DNA of 64,000 bases from Mucilaginibacter sp. OK283 (GCF_900110415.1 NZ_FODR01000001.1:434001-498000); one strand, 5' to 3'; counted from the stretch's first letter, positions 47,252 to 59,061 are shown. A program made the numbers and translations. The notes: a model not told the origin generated them from the sequence alone.

Positions 47252-47905
47252 TTACTTAATGATGTTTAGCTTTTTTAACCATGTTTGAATTTCTGCCTGG
47301 GCTTGTTTCTCTTTTGCACCTTGCATCACGAATAATATACCATCCCGCTCTATTCCTCCCTTAATGGTAAAACCATCCAGCACAGTGCTGTTGGGACAAA
47401 GGCCTTTAACGGTTTCAAACGTACTGCCGATACCATAACCGGCATTGGTATTGAAAGGCACGACGGTTTTGCCGCTCAAATCATATTGTTTTAAAAAGCT
47501 TTTCATCGGCGGCGGCAGTTGCATGCCCCAGGTCGGGAAGCCAACAAACACCAGGTCATAGGTGGCTATGCTATCTATCCTGGTTTTAAGCGGAGGTAAA
47601 AACCCCGATTCGTTTTCCCGAACCACCTGGGCAACGATGGCCTGGTAGTTTTCGGGATAAGGATTAACCAATTCCAAAGCAACAAGTTTTCCGCCGGCTT
47701 GCCGCTGAATGATTTGAGCAATGGCCCTGGTATTATTGGTGCGCGACAAATACACGATGAGTATTTTTTTATAACCATCGGTAACGCTGACAGGTGCTTT
47801 ACCCGTTGGGTTACCAGTAGCTTTTTGAGCCTTTGAACATCCCGCAATGCTACCGAAAGCAATGGTTGCCATTATACAAATGAGCTTCACTTTTTCCATA
47901 GGCAT
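47252..47905 (-). CDS. Exported flavodoxin-like lipoprotein
   Basis: This 217-residue protein has a lipoprotein signal with a good lipobox (GSIAGC). The flavodoxin fold follows: ILIVYLSRTNNTRAIAQII is the FMN phosphate loop, YDLVFVGFPTWGMQLPPPMK the first flavin loop, and VVPFNTNAGYGIGSTF the later loop. Export of a flavodoxin is unusual, since FMN is normally bound in the cytoplasm; it suggests an electron carrier or quinone-type reductase in the periplasm. It is flanked by a Tat-exported aldo/keto reductase and an exported CMD-cupin, which supports a periplasmic redox set. ATG at 47905 or 47899 can be the start. Confidence 0.9.
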   Translation of the reverse strand: MPMEKVKLICIMATIAFGSIAGCSKAQKATGNPTGKAPVSVTDGYKKILIVYLSRTNNTRAIAQIIQRQAGGKLVALELVNPYPENYQAIVAQVVRENESGFLPPLKTRIDSIATYDLVFVGFPTWGMQLPPPMKSFLKQYDLSGKTVVPFNTNAGYGIGSTFETVKGLCPNSTVLDGFTIKGGIERDGILFVMQGAKEKQAQAEIQTWLKKLNIIK

Positions 47906-47913
47906 AAGTTTTT

Positions 47914-49056
47914 TTACTGTTTTACGGCTGCTTCAACATTTGAGAGGTTCAAAACAAATTGCGGCAAGCGTAAACCCTTAATAGCAATGGCTGATGCCTC
48001 CTGGTTGAACTGTTTTAACTCATCTGCCGTAAATTTCACATCATTTGCGCCAATGTTTTCCAGCATATGCGCCATCTGGGTGGTTCCAGGAATAGGCACT
48101 ATCCAGGGCTGCTGTTCCAAAAGCCATGCCAGCGATACCTGGCCAGGAGTAGCCTGCTTGCGTGCTGCCCAATTTTGCAGCAGTTTAACAAGTGCCATAT
48201 TGCTGGGCAAGTTCTCACGTGAAAACCTGGTTTCCATTCCCCGGATGTCGCCCGGTGCAAAACCAGTATTTTCATCGATAGCACAGGTCAAAAAGCCTAC
48301 TCCAAGCGGGCTCCAGCAAACAAAGCCAATGCCCAATTCCTGGCAAAGCGGAATAATTACTTCTTCCGGTCCGCGCCATAGCAGCGAATATTCGTTTTGA
48401 ATGGCCGTAACCGGATGTATGGCATGTGCCCGGCGTACGGTTTGTGGCCCAGGTTCGGAAAGGCCGTAATGCAGCACTTTGCCCTGGGTAATCAAATCTT
48501 TAATTGCACCAACAACATCTTCGATCGGGATAGCCGGATCTACACGGTGTTGGTATAATAAATCGATGCGATCAGTGCGCAACCGTTTTAGCATTCCTTC
48601 AACCACTTCCTTGACATGTTCGGGCCGGCTGTTCAAACCCGGCAGTCGCTGGCCGGTTTTTTGGTCGATGTTCCAGCCAAACTTTGTTTCGATAACAATT
48701 TTATTTCGAAATGATGCTGTGGCTTCGCCGAGTATCCGCTCACATTCAAAAGGTCCGTAGGCTTCTGCTGTATCAAATAATGTGACACCGCTGTCAAACG
48801 CTTTCCGGATAATTTTGATCATCTCGGGCCGGGAAGGGATGGTAGTTTGATAGGTCCGGCTCATATTTTGTACCCCCAAACCAATATTCGAAACTTCCAG
48901 CTTGCCGCCAAGCTTGCGGTGCCCCCCGATAGCGACGTTTGTCAAATCGTTTTGATTGATATCTGCTTGCGTCAATACCCGGGCACTTGCCTTTGAAGCC
49001 AGCAAGGAGCCTCCAGCTATTGTTAGGCCGGTTTTTAGGAGATCACGACGATTCAT
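47914..49056 (-). CDS. Tat-exported aldo/keto reductase
   Basis: This 380-residue protein starts with a twin-arginine signal (MNRRDLLKTGLTIAGG, then SLLASKASA). The AKR barrel has the catalytic tetrad pattern: [19 protein letters not shown] (Asp, Tyr), IVIETKFGW (Lys) and LLYQHRVDPAIPIEDV (His). GKVLHYGLSEPGPQTVRRAH and [10 protein letters not shown] are the NADP-binding parts. It resembles the 327-residue cytoplasmic AKR of the same operon along the whole length, so the two look like a duplicated pair with different location. It follows an NTF2-like gene by 15 bp. Confidence 0.93.
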   Translation of the reverse strand: MNRRDLLKTGLTIAGGSLLASKASARVLTQADINQNDLTNVAIGGHRKLGGKLEVSNIGLGVQNMSRTYQTTIPSRPEMIKIIRKAFDSGVTLFDTAEAYGPFECERILGEATASFRNKIVIETKFGWNIDQKTGQRLPGLNSRPEHVKEVVEGMLKRLRTDRIDLLYQHRVDPAIPIEDVVGAIKDLITQGKVLHYGLSEPGPQTVRRAHAIHPVTAIQNEYSLLWRGPEEVIIPLCQELGIGFVCWSPLGVGFLTCAIDENTGFAPGDIRGMETRFSRENLPSNMALVKLLQNWAARKQATPGQVSLAWLLEQQPWIVPIPGTTQMAHMLENIGANDVKFTADELKQFNQEASAIAIKGLRLPQFVLNLSNVEAAVKQ

Positions 49057-49071
49057 ATATTACAGATTAAG

Positions 49072-49584
49072 TTAGTGTTGTGGCTGTGCCGGTTGCGCTA
49101 TGTTAGTTTTCATTTTAACCGGCCTTATCAACGTTGAAAAAGTAAGCGAGCCCATTTTCCATTTTCCGTTTTCTTTAATGTACACCTCGGTTACCATAAA
49201 CGCATGCACAACCTCGTTACCACCCACTACTGCCAGCAAATCGATATCGTTTAACAGGATGGCTGTATTACCAAAAATATTTACTGATGCCCCGTAAACT
49301 TCGGCTTGTTTATACCAGATGAAGCCGCCCTTAATGGTATTCAGTTCCTGGGTTTTACCCCAGCTTCCGCCCATGTGCACAAATACACAATTTTCGGCAA
49401 ATAGTCCGGTTAATGCATCTACATTTTTATCGGCCATCCACGTCCATTTCGTTTTCGAAAGGTCAAGTAGTTCTTGTTCATCTTTGGTTGTGGTTGTTGA
49501 TGCCGCACCGGGCAATTTGGCCTGAGCGTGAGAGAGCTGCACACCGGTAATACACAGGAATAGTGCGATAATGGTTACTTTCAT
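49072..49584 (-). CDS. Exported NTF2-like (DUF4440/SnoaL-type) protein
   Basis: This 170-residue protein has a signal peptide (MKVTIIALFLCITGVQLSHA). A cone-shaped NTF2-like domain follows, with DEQELLDLSKTKWTWMADKN, VDALTGLFAENCVFVHMGG, GASVNIFGNTAILLNDIDLL and VTEVYIKENGKWKMGSLTFS. Such domains form small-molecule pockets and sometimes isomerases; no catalytic residues can be assigned here. It lies inside the aldo/keto reductase operon, 37 bp after a small cupin gene. Confidence 0.88.
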   Translation of the reverse strand: MKVTIIALFLCITGVQLSHAQAKLPGAASTTTTKDEQELLDLSKTKWTWMADKNVDALTGLFAENCVFVHMGGSWGKTQELNTIKGGFIWYKQAEVYGASVNIFGNTAILLNDIDLLAVVGGNEVVHAFMVTEVYIKENGKWKMGSLTFSTLIRPVKMKTNIAQPAQPQH

Positions 49585-49621
49585 GATTTTGGTTTTAATA
49601 TTTGATGTGTTTATAAAAAAA

Positions 49622-50080
49622 TTAATGTGCGCTGTTGTACTCGGCTTCGGTTACCCTTTGCAGCCAAACGGTTTTATTTTTGGCGCTGTTTGTACTTACC
49701 GCGATATAGGTAAACGAACTATTGGGTGCTGCGCCGTGCCAGTGCGCCACACCCGGAGCGCATTTAATAACATCGCCTTTATGAACAACCTGTATAGGCT
49801 TGTCTTTTTCCTGGTAATAACCTGTTCCTTCGGTGATCATCAGGATTTGCCCGGCGGGATGGATGTGCCAATCGAGTTTTGCACCCGGCGCAAAAGTTGC
49901 ATTAGCTACATTAATATCAATAGTACTATCGGCCTTGTTAAGTTCGGTAAGCCAAACTGTTCCGGTATGATTATTAACTGTCGCAATTTCGCCCTTTGGA
50001 AATATGGGTGATGTTTGCGCTGCTACCCGCGTTATAAGCCCGGTAAATAATGCACAGGTAATAAGCAGTACTTTTTTCAT
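49622..50080 (-). CDS. Exported small cupin, hydroxynitrile-lyase-like
   Basis: The chosen start at 50080 gives a 152-residue protein with a clear signal peptide (MKKVLLITCALFTGLITRVA). The reading frame extends further upstream, but that would overlap the preceding AKR gene. The cupin has AKLDWHIHPAGQILMITEGT (HxHxxxQ), then KGDVIKCAPGVAHWHGAAP with the last metal His, and ends VWLQRVTEAEYNSAH. The pattern matches the single-domain manganese cupins that include bacterial hydroxynitrile lyases (from memory). It is about as similar to the cupin of the CMD fusion as to the cytoplasmic cupin at 51085. Confidence 0.9.
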   Translation of the reverse strand: MKKVLLITCALFTGLITRVAAQTSPIFPKGEIATVNNHTGTVWLTELNKADSTIDINVANATFAPGAKLDWHIHPAGQILMITEGTGYYQEKDKPIQVVHKGDVIKCAPGVAHWHGAAPNSSFTYIAVSTNSAKNKTVWLQRVTEAEYNSAH

Positions 50081-50090
50081 ATTAATTATT

Positions 50091-51480
<1,390 letters not shown>

Positions 51481-51490
51481 AGGTTTAATT

Positions 51491-52420
<930 letters not shown>

Positions 52421-52450
52421 TTTACAGGTTTGGCAAAAACGGATAGCAGG

Positions 52451-54064
52451 TTAGTGAAGATTTCCCGATGTAACGGCTTTTTCAATCACGTCCAATCTCA
52501 CTTTCTTAGGATCGGATTTTCCTTCGGCAGATCCATCTGCCTGTATCTCTAACAGTTCATTCTTTTGAGGGTCATATGCCGGCCATTTGGCCAGGCTACC
52601 TCCATTTGGATCGCCCGTTTTGGCAAAGTTTGCCCAATAGGTGTTCATCATTTTGGCCACCTCCATATCTTTAGCCGCTATTACGGCCCCGTTCCTGCTT
52701 GTTAAATTATTGAATACATACCCAATTTCAGATGCATGCGCGGCACCGTATTTCATCCACTGCTGTGCCGAAGGCGATATGTATGAAAACAAATAGATGT
52801 AAGCAGGGGCGCCTTTGGCGGCAAAAGCCCTTGCGGTAAAACGGGCGGGCTCGGCCCATACTTTATCAGTATTTACCAAGGTAAGCATTTTTGCTAAATC
52901 GGTGTTGCCGTCGGGATCGTATGCCGCTTTTGCATCATCCTTCATACTGCCAAACAAACTCAAGAGTTCATCTTTTGAAGCAGCGTTTACAAAACCTGCG
53001 GGTACTTCTGCACTGTTGGATCCTATCATCAACGGCACTTTTGCTCCCCGGCCTGCGTTGTATGCGCTTTGCGCGGTTTCAACAACTAACCTGCCATCCA
53101 GTATAGGCCCCGGATAGATAGGCGCTCCGCCTTGTCCGTCAGTTTCCTGGCCGCCATCTACAACATCCTCTATACTAAGCCGACGCAGGCTGGCTAATGC
53201 TGTAGCATCTGTACCAGTAATGCCATGCTTTTTTGCAAAGTTTATACCTATTGTTTCGGCCGAAACAGGATAGTATTTGTCAGCATTTTCTTTATTAATT
53301 GGCCGCCCGGTAAGCACGCCATCGCGACCGCCGCCTGATTCTACTATCGCCTTTTGAAATAAGCCTTTTGCAGATGGAATGGTTAGCAATGACTGTACAG
53401 AAACGCCCCCGGCAGATTCGCCGAAAATAGTAACGTTCTTAGCGTCGCCGCCAAACGCCGCAATGTTTTGCTGCACCCATTTCAAGGCCGCTATTTGATC
53501 CATAAACGCATAGTTTCCTTTAGGTTCGTTAGGATGTTCGGCACTAAGTGCCGGGAAGGCGAAAAAGCCGAGGCGCCCAACGCGGTAGTTAAAGGTGATT
53601 AATATTACTCCTTGTTTTGCAAACTGTACGCCTGAATAATCTGGCTGAGCGCCGCTGCCAAATACAAATGCTCCGCCATAAATCCAAACCATTACAGGTA
53701 GTTTAGCGCCTTGCTTAGCGTTTGCAGGTTTCCATATATTTAAATACAGGCAGTCTTCAGCAGATGTTGTTGAAATTTTATTGCCGTTACGGGGCCAGCC
53801 CATTTGCGCCGGGTCTGCCCCAAACTTAGTGGCATCACGTTCACCCTTCCACGCAGATAATGGCTGTGGAGGGCGCCAGCGGAATTCGCCTACGGGCGCG
53901 GCCGCATAGGGAATCCCCTTGAAAATAGAAACTTCACCTTCGGTTGCACCGCGCAAAACGCCCGAAGCTGTGCGAACCGTTGGCACCGCTGCTGTACCTG
54001 CTGTTTGTTGAGCGCGCGCCGAAAGGGCAATAAGAAGCGTAAGTGCTACCAGGATTTTTTTCAT
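52451..54064 (-). CDS. Exported type-B carboxylesterase
   Basis: This 537-residue alpha/beta hydrolase has a signal peptide ([19 protein letters not shown]). Features are [20 protein letters not shown], the sequence around the first disulfide-like Cys ([14 protein letters not shown]), [13 protein letters not shown] (oxyanion hole), the nucleophile Ser in [16 protein letters not shown], and the catalytic His in [13 protein letters not shown]. It hydrolyses esters outside the cytoplasm; the substrate is unknown. It has its own copy of the conserved promoter module and diverges from the AraC regulator. Confidence 0.93.
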   Translation of the reverse strand: MKKILVALTLLIALSARAQQTAGTAAVPTVRTASGVLRGATEGEVSIFKGIPYAAAPVGEFRWRPPQPLSAWKGERDATKFGADPAQMGWPRNGNKISTTSAEDCLYLNIWKPANAKQGAKLPVMVWIYGGAFVFGSGAQPDYSGVQFAKQGVILITFNYRVGRLGFFAFPALSAEHPNEPKGNYAFMDQIAALKWVQQNIAAFGGDAKNVTIFGESAGGVSVQSLLTIPSAKGLFQKAIVESGGGRDGVLTGRPINKENADKYYPVSAETIGINFAKKHGITGTDATALASLRRLSIEDVVDGGQETDGQGGAPIYPGPILDGRLVVETAQSAYNAGRGAKVPLMIGSNSAEVPAGFVNAASKDELLSLFGSMKDDAKAAYDPDGNTDLAKMLTLVNTDKVWAEPARFTARAFAAKGAPAYIYLFSYISPSAQQWMKYGAAHASEIGYVFNNLTSRNGAVIAAKDMEVAKMMNTYWANFAKTGDPNGGSLAKWPAYDPQKNELLEIQADGSAEGKSDPKKVRLDVIEKAVTSGNLH

Positions 54065-54152
54065 AATTTATTTGGTTTAATTGATGTGTTCCAGTGTACA
54101 GTTGTTAAGCACCGAGGCGCTAAAACACAGTTACCGCGTATTGATCGCAATA

Positions 54153-54211
54153 CAAAAGTGTAACCTTTTATTTATGGGGATAGGATACAGATTACGGATG
54201 TTTCTACCATT
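54153..54211 (-). promoter_or_regulatory. Conserved promoter/operator module B of the carboxylesterase gene
   Basis: The module has CACTTTTG as the minus-strand -7 box (plus strand 54153-54160), plus-strand CCTTTTATT 3 bases further, GGATACAGATTACGG at 54183-54197 and TCTACCATT at 54203-54211. Element order and spacing equal module A at 52362-52420. The leader to the esterase start codon is about 88 bp. The module lies within the divergent gap to the AraC gene, so the regulator may also control itself from here. Confidence 0.75.
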
Positions 54212-54282
54212 ATTACTGATTTGCACGCTGGTATGATTAATGCACTGATTAATAATGTAAATTCGAATTAAAAGAATTGATT

Positions 54283-55179
54283 ATGGACAGCATGCGGCGT
54301 TTTAATACGATTAGCGAATACAATGCATTTAATAACAATGAAACCAGGCACCCATTGGTTAGCGTGGTCGACCTGTCAAAGGCTGCCCCGCGGCAAGGCT
54401 CACAAATGTATTTTGGCTTTTACATCGTATTTTTAAAAGATGTTAAATGCGGCGACCTGGTTTATGGTCGTAATACCTATGATTACCAGGAGGGTACATT
54501 GGTTTTTATGGCGCCGGGACAAGTGGCTGGGGTAAACAGCAATGGCGAGTACTACCAGCCCAAAGGCCATGTACTGGCTTTTGATGCAGATTTAATTCAT
54601 GGTACATCGTTGGGAAAACATATTCAGGACTATAACTTTTTCAGCTACCAATCAAACGAAGCGCTGCATTTATCTGAAAAGGAACGAAGTATCGTACTGG
54701 ATTGCTTCTCAAAAATAAACTACGAACTGGAACGGGGTATTGATAAACACAGCAAGAGGTTAATTGTATCTAATATTGAATTGTTTTTGGATTACAGCGT
54801 TCGCTTTTACGACAGGCAGTTCATCACCCGCGACCACGTGTATAAGGGTACCATTGAAAAGTTCGAAAAGCTATTGAATAGTTATTTTTCTTCAGAAAAA
54901 CCTCAAACAGTTGGCCTGCCATCGGTTGCTTATTGTGCAGAAGCACTAAATTTATCACCAAATTACTTTGGCGATCTTGTGAAGAAAGAAACGGGCAAAA
55001 CCGCGCAGGAGTATATCCAATTTAAACTTATTGACCTTGCCAAAGAAAAGATCTTCGACGGCGAAAAAACCGTAAACCAGGTTGCTTATGAGTTAGGTTT
55101 TAAATACCCGCAGCACTTTACACGATTGTTTAAAAAACAGGTGGGTCAAACACCCCATGAATACCGTTCATTGAATTGA
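54283..55179 (+). CDS. AraC-family transcriptional regulator of the AKR/esterase genes
   Basis: This 298-residue protein starts at ATG 54283 (MDSMRRFNTISEYNAF); a TTG two codons earlier is not needed. The N-terminal half is a cupin-like sensor (GSQMYFGFYIVFLKDVKCGD, GTLVFMAPGQVAGVNSNGEY). The C-terminal double HTH has PSVAYCAEALNLSPNYFGDL, VKKETGKTAQEYIQFKLIDL, then KTVNQVAYELGFKYPQHFTR and LFKKQVGQTPHEYRS. It diverges from the carboxylesterase gene, and the shared promoter modules suggest that it activates that gene and the AKR operon. Confidence 0.93.
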   Translation: MDSMRRFNTISEYNAFNNNETRHPLVSVVDLSKAAPRQGSQMYFGFYIVFLKDVKCGDLVYGRNTYDYQEGTLVFMAPGQVAGVNSNGEYYQPKGHVLAFDADLIHGTSLGKHIQDYNFFSYQSNEALHLSEKERSIVLDCFSKINYELERGIDKHSKRLIVSNIELFLDYSVRFYDRQFITRDHVYKGTIEKFEKLLNSYFSSEKPQTVGLPSVAYCAEALNLSPNYFGDLVKKETGKTAQEYIQFKLIDLAKEKIFDGEKTVNQVAYELGFKYPQHFTRLFKKQVGQTPHEYRSLN

Positions 55180-55393
55180 ATACTTATTAAAGTTATATAT
55201 ATTAGTGTTAAGTCAACAGTATGAAGTCGTAAGTCTAAAGTTGAATTTTTCTTTTTTCGACTTAGAACTTAAGACTTTGGACTAAAGACAATCCGTCAAT
55301 TTATCGTTGACACGACATTAGTGTGCTTCCGGAAAGCGCCAAAGGCATCACCAGCATGAAATTGGTGATTTAGTTGATTACCTAAAGGTAATG

Positions 55394-55427
55394 GCGTTCC
55401 GGGGGTGAGATACCGGGACGCTTTTTT
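55394..55427 (+). terminator. Intrinsic terminator before the iorA-like gene
   Basis: The stem GCGTTCCGG (55394-55402) pairs with CCGGGACGC (55413-55421), with one G-U pair and a 10-base loop, and is followed directly by six T residues. It is 215 bp downstream of the AraC stop and probably ends that transcript. Confidence 0.85.
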
Positions 55428-55429
55428 GA

Positions 55430-55437
55430 TATTTTTG
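55430..55437 (+). promoter_or_regulatory. Candidate -7 box of the IorA/IorB operon
   Basis: TATTTTTG matches TAnnTTTG exactly and lies 55 bp before the start codon of the (2Fe-2S) subunit gene. No TTTG at the -33 position is seen because the terminator stem occupies it, so the call is weak. Confidence 0.35.
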
Positions 55438-55492
55438 CAATATCTAAAAATAGCAGTCGAAGCTTTAATATTTAATACCAATTATAAATGCT

Positions 55493-55966
55493 ATGATCAA
55501 CATTAATGTAAACGGAACATCGCATCAGATTGAGGCAGATCCTAATATGCCGCTGTTGTGGGTAATACGGGATATTATTGGCCTCACTGGTACAAAATTT
55601 GGTTGCGGCGTGGCACAGTGCGGTGCCTGCGTTGTCCACCTCAATGGCGAAGCGGTTCGGTCGTGCGTAACCAAAGTAAGCCGGGCCGAAGGTCAAAAAG
55701 TGGTAACCATTGAAGGTCTTTCTAAAAATAATGATCATCCCGCCCAACTTGCCTGGAACCAGGAGCAGGTGCCGCAATGCGGTTACTGCCATTCGGGGCA
55801 AATCATGTCGGCAGCGGTGTTGCTGCGCGAAAATAACAACCCGAGCGATGCCGATATTGATGCAGCCATGGCCGGTAATATTTGCCGATGCGGCACCTAT
55901 CAGCGTATCCGCAAAGCTATTCATACAGCTGCAGAATTGCAGAGAAAGGAGAGCGCCAGCAAATGA
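55493..55966 (+). CDS. (2Fe-2S) subunit of molybdenum hydroxylase (IorA-like)
   Basis: This 157-residue electron-transfer subunit has a plant-type ferredoxin domain with [20 protein letters not shown] (first cluster cysteines) and RSCVT. A helical domain follows with [20 protein letters not shown] and [16 protein letters not shown] (second cluster). The pattern matches the small subunit of isoquinoline 1-oxidoreductase and related aldehyde or nicotinate-type enzymes. No signal peptide is present; it probably rides out with the Tat-exported large subunit. It overlaps the cytochrome gene by 4 bp (ATGA). Confidence 0.95.
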   Translation: MININVNGTSHQIEADPNMPLLWVIRDIIGLTGTKFGCGVAQCGACVVHLNGEAVRSCVTKVSRAEGQKVVTIEGLSKNNDHPAQLAWNQEQVPQCGYCHSGQIMSAAVLLRENNNPSDADIDAAMAGNICRCGTYQRIRKAIHTAAELQRKESASK

Positions 55967-56604
55967 AGAAACAATTAAAAAATAAGCCTCGTTATACAAG
56001 CGTCGCAAAAGCCTTTGCTGTAGTTGGCGTATTGTTATCTGCCATAGTTATCATGGCTTTCGGGCTAAACTCCGAACCCGAAAAAACAGGGGCCACACCA
56101 ATCGTTATCAGGAAAGATAGTGTGGCATCGATTAAGGCGTTTAAGCAGGTTTACAGCGTTTTGATGAGCGCCCGGTGTATGAACTGTCACCCCTCGGGCA
56201 ATATTCCTTTGCAGGGCGACGACAGTCACCTGCATACCATGTCGCCCCAAAGGGGAGTTGATGGCAAGGGTGTTTATGCTATGAAATGCGCTAACTGCCA
56301 CCAGCCAACAAACACACCAGGATTGCATACACCTCCGGGCAACCCCAACTGGCATTTGCCCCCGGCCGATATGAAAATGATATTCCAGGGCAGGAGCCCG
56401 CGGCAATTGGCCAAACAACTTATTGATCCAAAGCAAAATGGCCATAAGGATATGAAAAAGCTGATTGCACATGCCGATGACGGTTTAGTTTTAAGTGGCT
56501 GGAACCCCGGCGAAGGCCGTACCCTGCCGCCCATGAGCCACGCAGCATTTAAAAAAGCATGGATAACCTGGCTTACCACCGGGGCATATGCACCAAAGAA
56601 GTAA
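55963..56604 (+). CDS. Membrane-anchored c-type cytochrome-like protein
   Basis: The start at 55963 gives 213 residues. One N-terminal membrane helix ([19 protein letters not shown]) is followed by a periplasmic part with two haem c motifs, [10 protein letters not shown] and [11 protein letters not shown] (CxxCH twice). Several His and Met residues could be axial ligands. It most likely takes electrons from the molybdenum hydroxylase and passes them to the respiratory chain. The gene is between the small and large subunit genes, overlapping the first by 4 bp. An in-frame extension upstream would overlap iorA and is not used. Confidence 0.88.
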   Translation: MKKQLKNKPRYTSVAKAFAVVGVLLSAIVIMAFGLNSEPEKTGATPIVIRKDSVASIKAFKQVYSVLMSARCMNCHPSGNIPLQGDDSHLHTMSPQRGVDGKGVYAMKCANCHQPTNTPGLHTPPGNPNWHLPPADMKMIFQGRSPRQLAKQLIDPKQNGHKDMKKLIAHADDGLVLSGWNPGEGRTLPPMSHAAFKKAWITWLTTGAYAPKK

Positions 56605-56634
56605 TTGACAGCCTAACCACTTAACCAGAATGCC

Positions 56635-58791
56635 ATGAGTGTGAGTAACATATCAAGAAGAAACTTTTTAAGGGCGGCAGGCCTTACCGGAACAGCTTTG
56701 CTTGTTGGCCTGTATTTTCCGTCGGGCGCCGAAGAAGCTAAGGTTGCTGCCGCAGATTCGGCGGTGGCTTCGGATATAGAGATGAATGCCTGGATACATA
56801 TCGACACGAATGGCAAGGTTACGATTTTCAGCCACCGGGCCGAGATGGGCCAGGGTGCTTACCAATCCGTTCCGCAGATTGTGGCAGAAGAACTGGAAGT
56901 TAATTTGAATGATGTAAACATACGCTTCGCGCAGGGCGATCGTCAAAAATACGGCAACCAGGTAACGGGTGGCAGCTCTACCATTCGTGGTTCGTACAAG
57001 AATTTATTGAAATTAGGTGCATCAGCACGCGAGATGCTGATAACGGCAGCAGCCGCTAAATGGAATGTACCGGCAACGGAATGTTATGCCGAAGCCGGGC
57101 ATGTGATCCATCGTCCGACGGGAAAGAAATCTCATTATGGCGAACTGGTGGAGGCAGCATCTAAGTTGGAAGCCCCTAAAGAGGTTGTATTGAAAAAACG
57201 CTCCGATTACAAACAGATAGGCAAACCGCTGCACAGGCAGGACACTCCATTAAAAACCAACGGCACAGCCGTTTTCGGGTTAGATTTTAAACTTCCGGGC
57301 ATGCTATATGCCGTGGTAGAGCGCAACCCACGCTTACGCGGAACACTCAAATCATTTGATCCCAGTGCGGCATTAAAAGTTCCGGGGGTTAAAAAAGTAT
57401 TTAAAATACAAACAGGCGTTTTTCAAACTTTCAGGGATGGTGTTGCGGTGGTGGCCGATAGCACCTGGGCCGCCATACAGGGCCGCAAAGCTTTAACCAT
57501 TGAATGGGACGACAGCGGGTTTGAGCATGTGAACACCCCCGATATTTATAAAAAACAAAAGGAGCTCATCAATAATGAGGAGGGTTTATCCGCAAGAAAA
57601 CAGGGCGACCCGGATGCGATATTAAGTACAGCGACCCAAAAGCTGGACCTGGTTTATGAAACGCCATACCAATCGCACAGCGCCATGGAACCACTGAATT
57701 GTGTTGCTTTTTACCAGCCGGATAAGCTGGAAATATGGGGGCCGATACAGGCACCCGAATGGGTGCAGGATTACATGTGCGCACAGTTTAAGCTGCCGAA
57801 AGAAAAAGTGATTGTTAATATGACCTTTTTAGGCGGCGGTTTCGGGCGAAAGGCATTCATGGATTATCCTCATGAGGCTTGCCTGATCTCGAAAGAAACG
57901 GGGACACCTGTGCAGGTAGTTTGGACCAGGGAAGACGATATGACGCAAGGCCCTTATAGGGCCGGGATATCATATCGTTGCCAGGGCGCGGTCAAAAACG
58001 GGCAATTAAGCGCTTTAAAGTTCAGGATGGCCGGGCAAAACACAGCGCACTGGCAGGGAGGGCCGAAGGATAAGGCCAACCGCAGTACTACCGAAGGTTT
58101 CCTGGCCCCATACTATAAAAGCATAAAAGACATTAGCTTCGCAGATGTACCGTTTGAAACACCTATCCCAAATATCTGGTGGCGATCTGTATACGCATCA
58201 ACCAACGGCTTTGCTTATGAAAGTTTTTTGAACGAAATGGCCCACCTTGCCGGTAAGGATCCGCTTGATTTTAGACGAGGCTATTTAAACGAAGAGCGGG
58301 AACAAAAACTAATAGACAAAATGGAACAGGTTTCGGGCTGGAAGGCGAAAAATAAAGGCGACGGATTTGGGGTTGCCATTACAGAATGCTTTGGAACCAC
58401 CGTTGGCCAAATTGTTAAGGTATCAAAAAAGAAAGGTGAAAAAGTGAAAATTGACAAGGTGTGGGCTGTTGTAGACTGCGGTTGGTACGTAAACCCCGAT
58501 ATTGTTCATGCCCAGGTAGAAGGTGCTATTGTTATGGCGCTTGGCGCTGCTACTACTCATGAAATCACGTTCAAAGATGGATTGGTAGAACAACGGAATT
58601 TTTATAACTATTTAATGCCAAGAATTAACGATATGCCTTTGGTAGAGGTACACATTATGGAAAATGATGCCAATGCCGGCGGTGTTGGCGAGCCGGGACT
58701 ACCGCCCTTTGCACCAGCATTAACAGAAGCTATTTTTGATTTGACAGGCAAACGCATCCGCAAATTACCGTTTAATATGGCTGAAGTTTAA
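56635..58791 (+). CDS. Molybdopterin-binding subunit of molybdenum hydroxylase (IorB-like), Tat-exported
   Basis: This 718-residue subunit starts with a twin-arginine signal (ISRRNFLRAAGLTGTALLVG). The Mo-binding domain has HRAEMGQGAYQSVPQIVAEE, QVTGGSSTIRGSY, the loop FLGGGFGRKAFMDYP, and near the end GGVGEPGLPPFAPALTEAIF with the catalytic Glu. This fits the isoquinoline 1-oxidoreductase beta subunit and related periplasmic aldehyde dehydrogenases. The true substrate is unknown, although aldehydes or N-heterocycles are typical. The cofactor inserting chaperone gene (xdhC) that normally follows is decayed here. Confidence 0.95.
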   Translation: MSVSNISRRNFLRAAGLTGTALLVGLYFPSGAEEAKVAAADSAVASDIEMNAWIHIDTNGKVTIFSHRAEMGQGAYQSVPQIVAEELEVNLNDVNIRFAQGDRQKYGNQVTGGSSTIRGSYKNLLKLGASAREMLITAAAAKWNVPATECYAEAGHVIHRPTGKKSHYGELVEAASKLEAPKEVVLKKRSDYKQIGKPLHRQDTPLKTNGTAVFGLDFKLPGMLYAVVERNPRLRGTLKSFDPSAALKVPGVKKVFKIQTGVFQTFRDGVAVVADSTWAAIQGRKALTIEWDDSGFEHVNTPDIYKKQKELINNEEGLSARKQGDPDAILSTATQKLDLVYETPYQSHSAMEPLNCVAFYQPDKLEIWGPIQAPEWVQDYMCAQFKLPKEKVIVNMTFLGGGFGRKAFMDYPHEACLISKETGTPVQVVWTREDDMTQGPYRAGISYRCQGAVKNGQLSALKFRMAGQNTAHWQGGPKDKANRSTTEGFLAPYYKSIKDISFADVPFETPIPNIWWRSVYASTNGFAYESFLNEMAHLAGKDPLDFRRGYLNEEREQKLIDKMEQVSGWKAKNKGDGFGVAITECFGTTVGQIVKVSKKKGEKVKIDKVWAVVDCGWYVNPDIVHAQVEGAIVMALGAATTHEITFKDGLVEQRNFYNYLMPRINDMPLVEVHIMENDANAGGVGEPGLPPFAPALTEAIFDLTGKRIRKLPFNMAEV

Positions 58792-59061
58792 GTTGAAAAA
58801 GAATTAAGCAACATAGTTAAAGCTTTTGACAGGGCCATGCAGGCCGGTAAACAACCTGCCCTGGCAACAATGGTGTACGTAACCAATTTTCTTTATCGCA
58901 GAGCCGGTGACCGTATGTTTGTAAGTCGATGATGGCCAGTTAACCGGCGGCATAAGCGACGGTTAACTGGCAGGGGATATCCTGCGTGACGGCCAACTGG
59001 TAATGATGCCTCAAAGCCCATGTTCGTTACTTTTGACATGACATTCAAGAATTATTTTTGA
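58792..59061 (+). pseudogene. Decayed xdhC-like gene
   Basis: Directly after the IorB-like stop codon, three frames together spell an XdhC N-terminus. The first frame reads AFDRAMQAGKQPALATMVYV and LYRRAGDRMFV, then TGA at 58930-58932. After a shift, DDGQLTGGISDG is followed by a stop exactly where XdhC has its conserved Cys, then LAGDILRDGQLVMM. After another shift comes KPMFVTFDMT before a stop at 59059. There is no start codon in the first frame. XdhC inserts the sulfurated molybdenum cofactor. The rest of the gene is missing. Confidence 0.75.

Larger units (their letters stand above)
55180..55492. other. Intergenic region with short repeats, terminator and iorA promoter
   Basis: After the AraC gene, 55209-55291 consists of degenerate AAGTC/AAGTCT/AAGTT-like units on both strands, typical of short intergenic repeats. 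ATCACCA (55348-55354) and TGGTGAT (55364-55370) form a small hairpin. A good terminator follows at 55394-55427, and a candidate -7 box at 55430-55437. No gene is visible. Confidence 0.5.

Noticed and set aside
55209..55291. Series of AAGTC-like short repeats that might suggest a CRISPR array
   Set aside because: Units are degenerate, of unequal length, in both orientations, and without spacers or cas genes.
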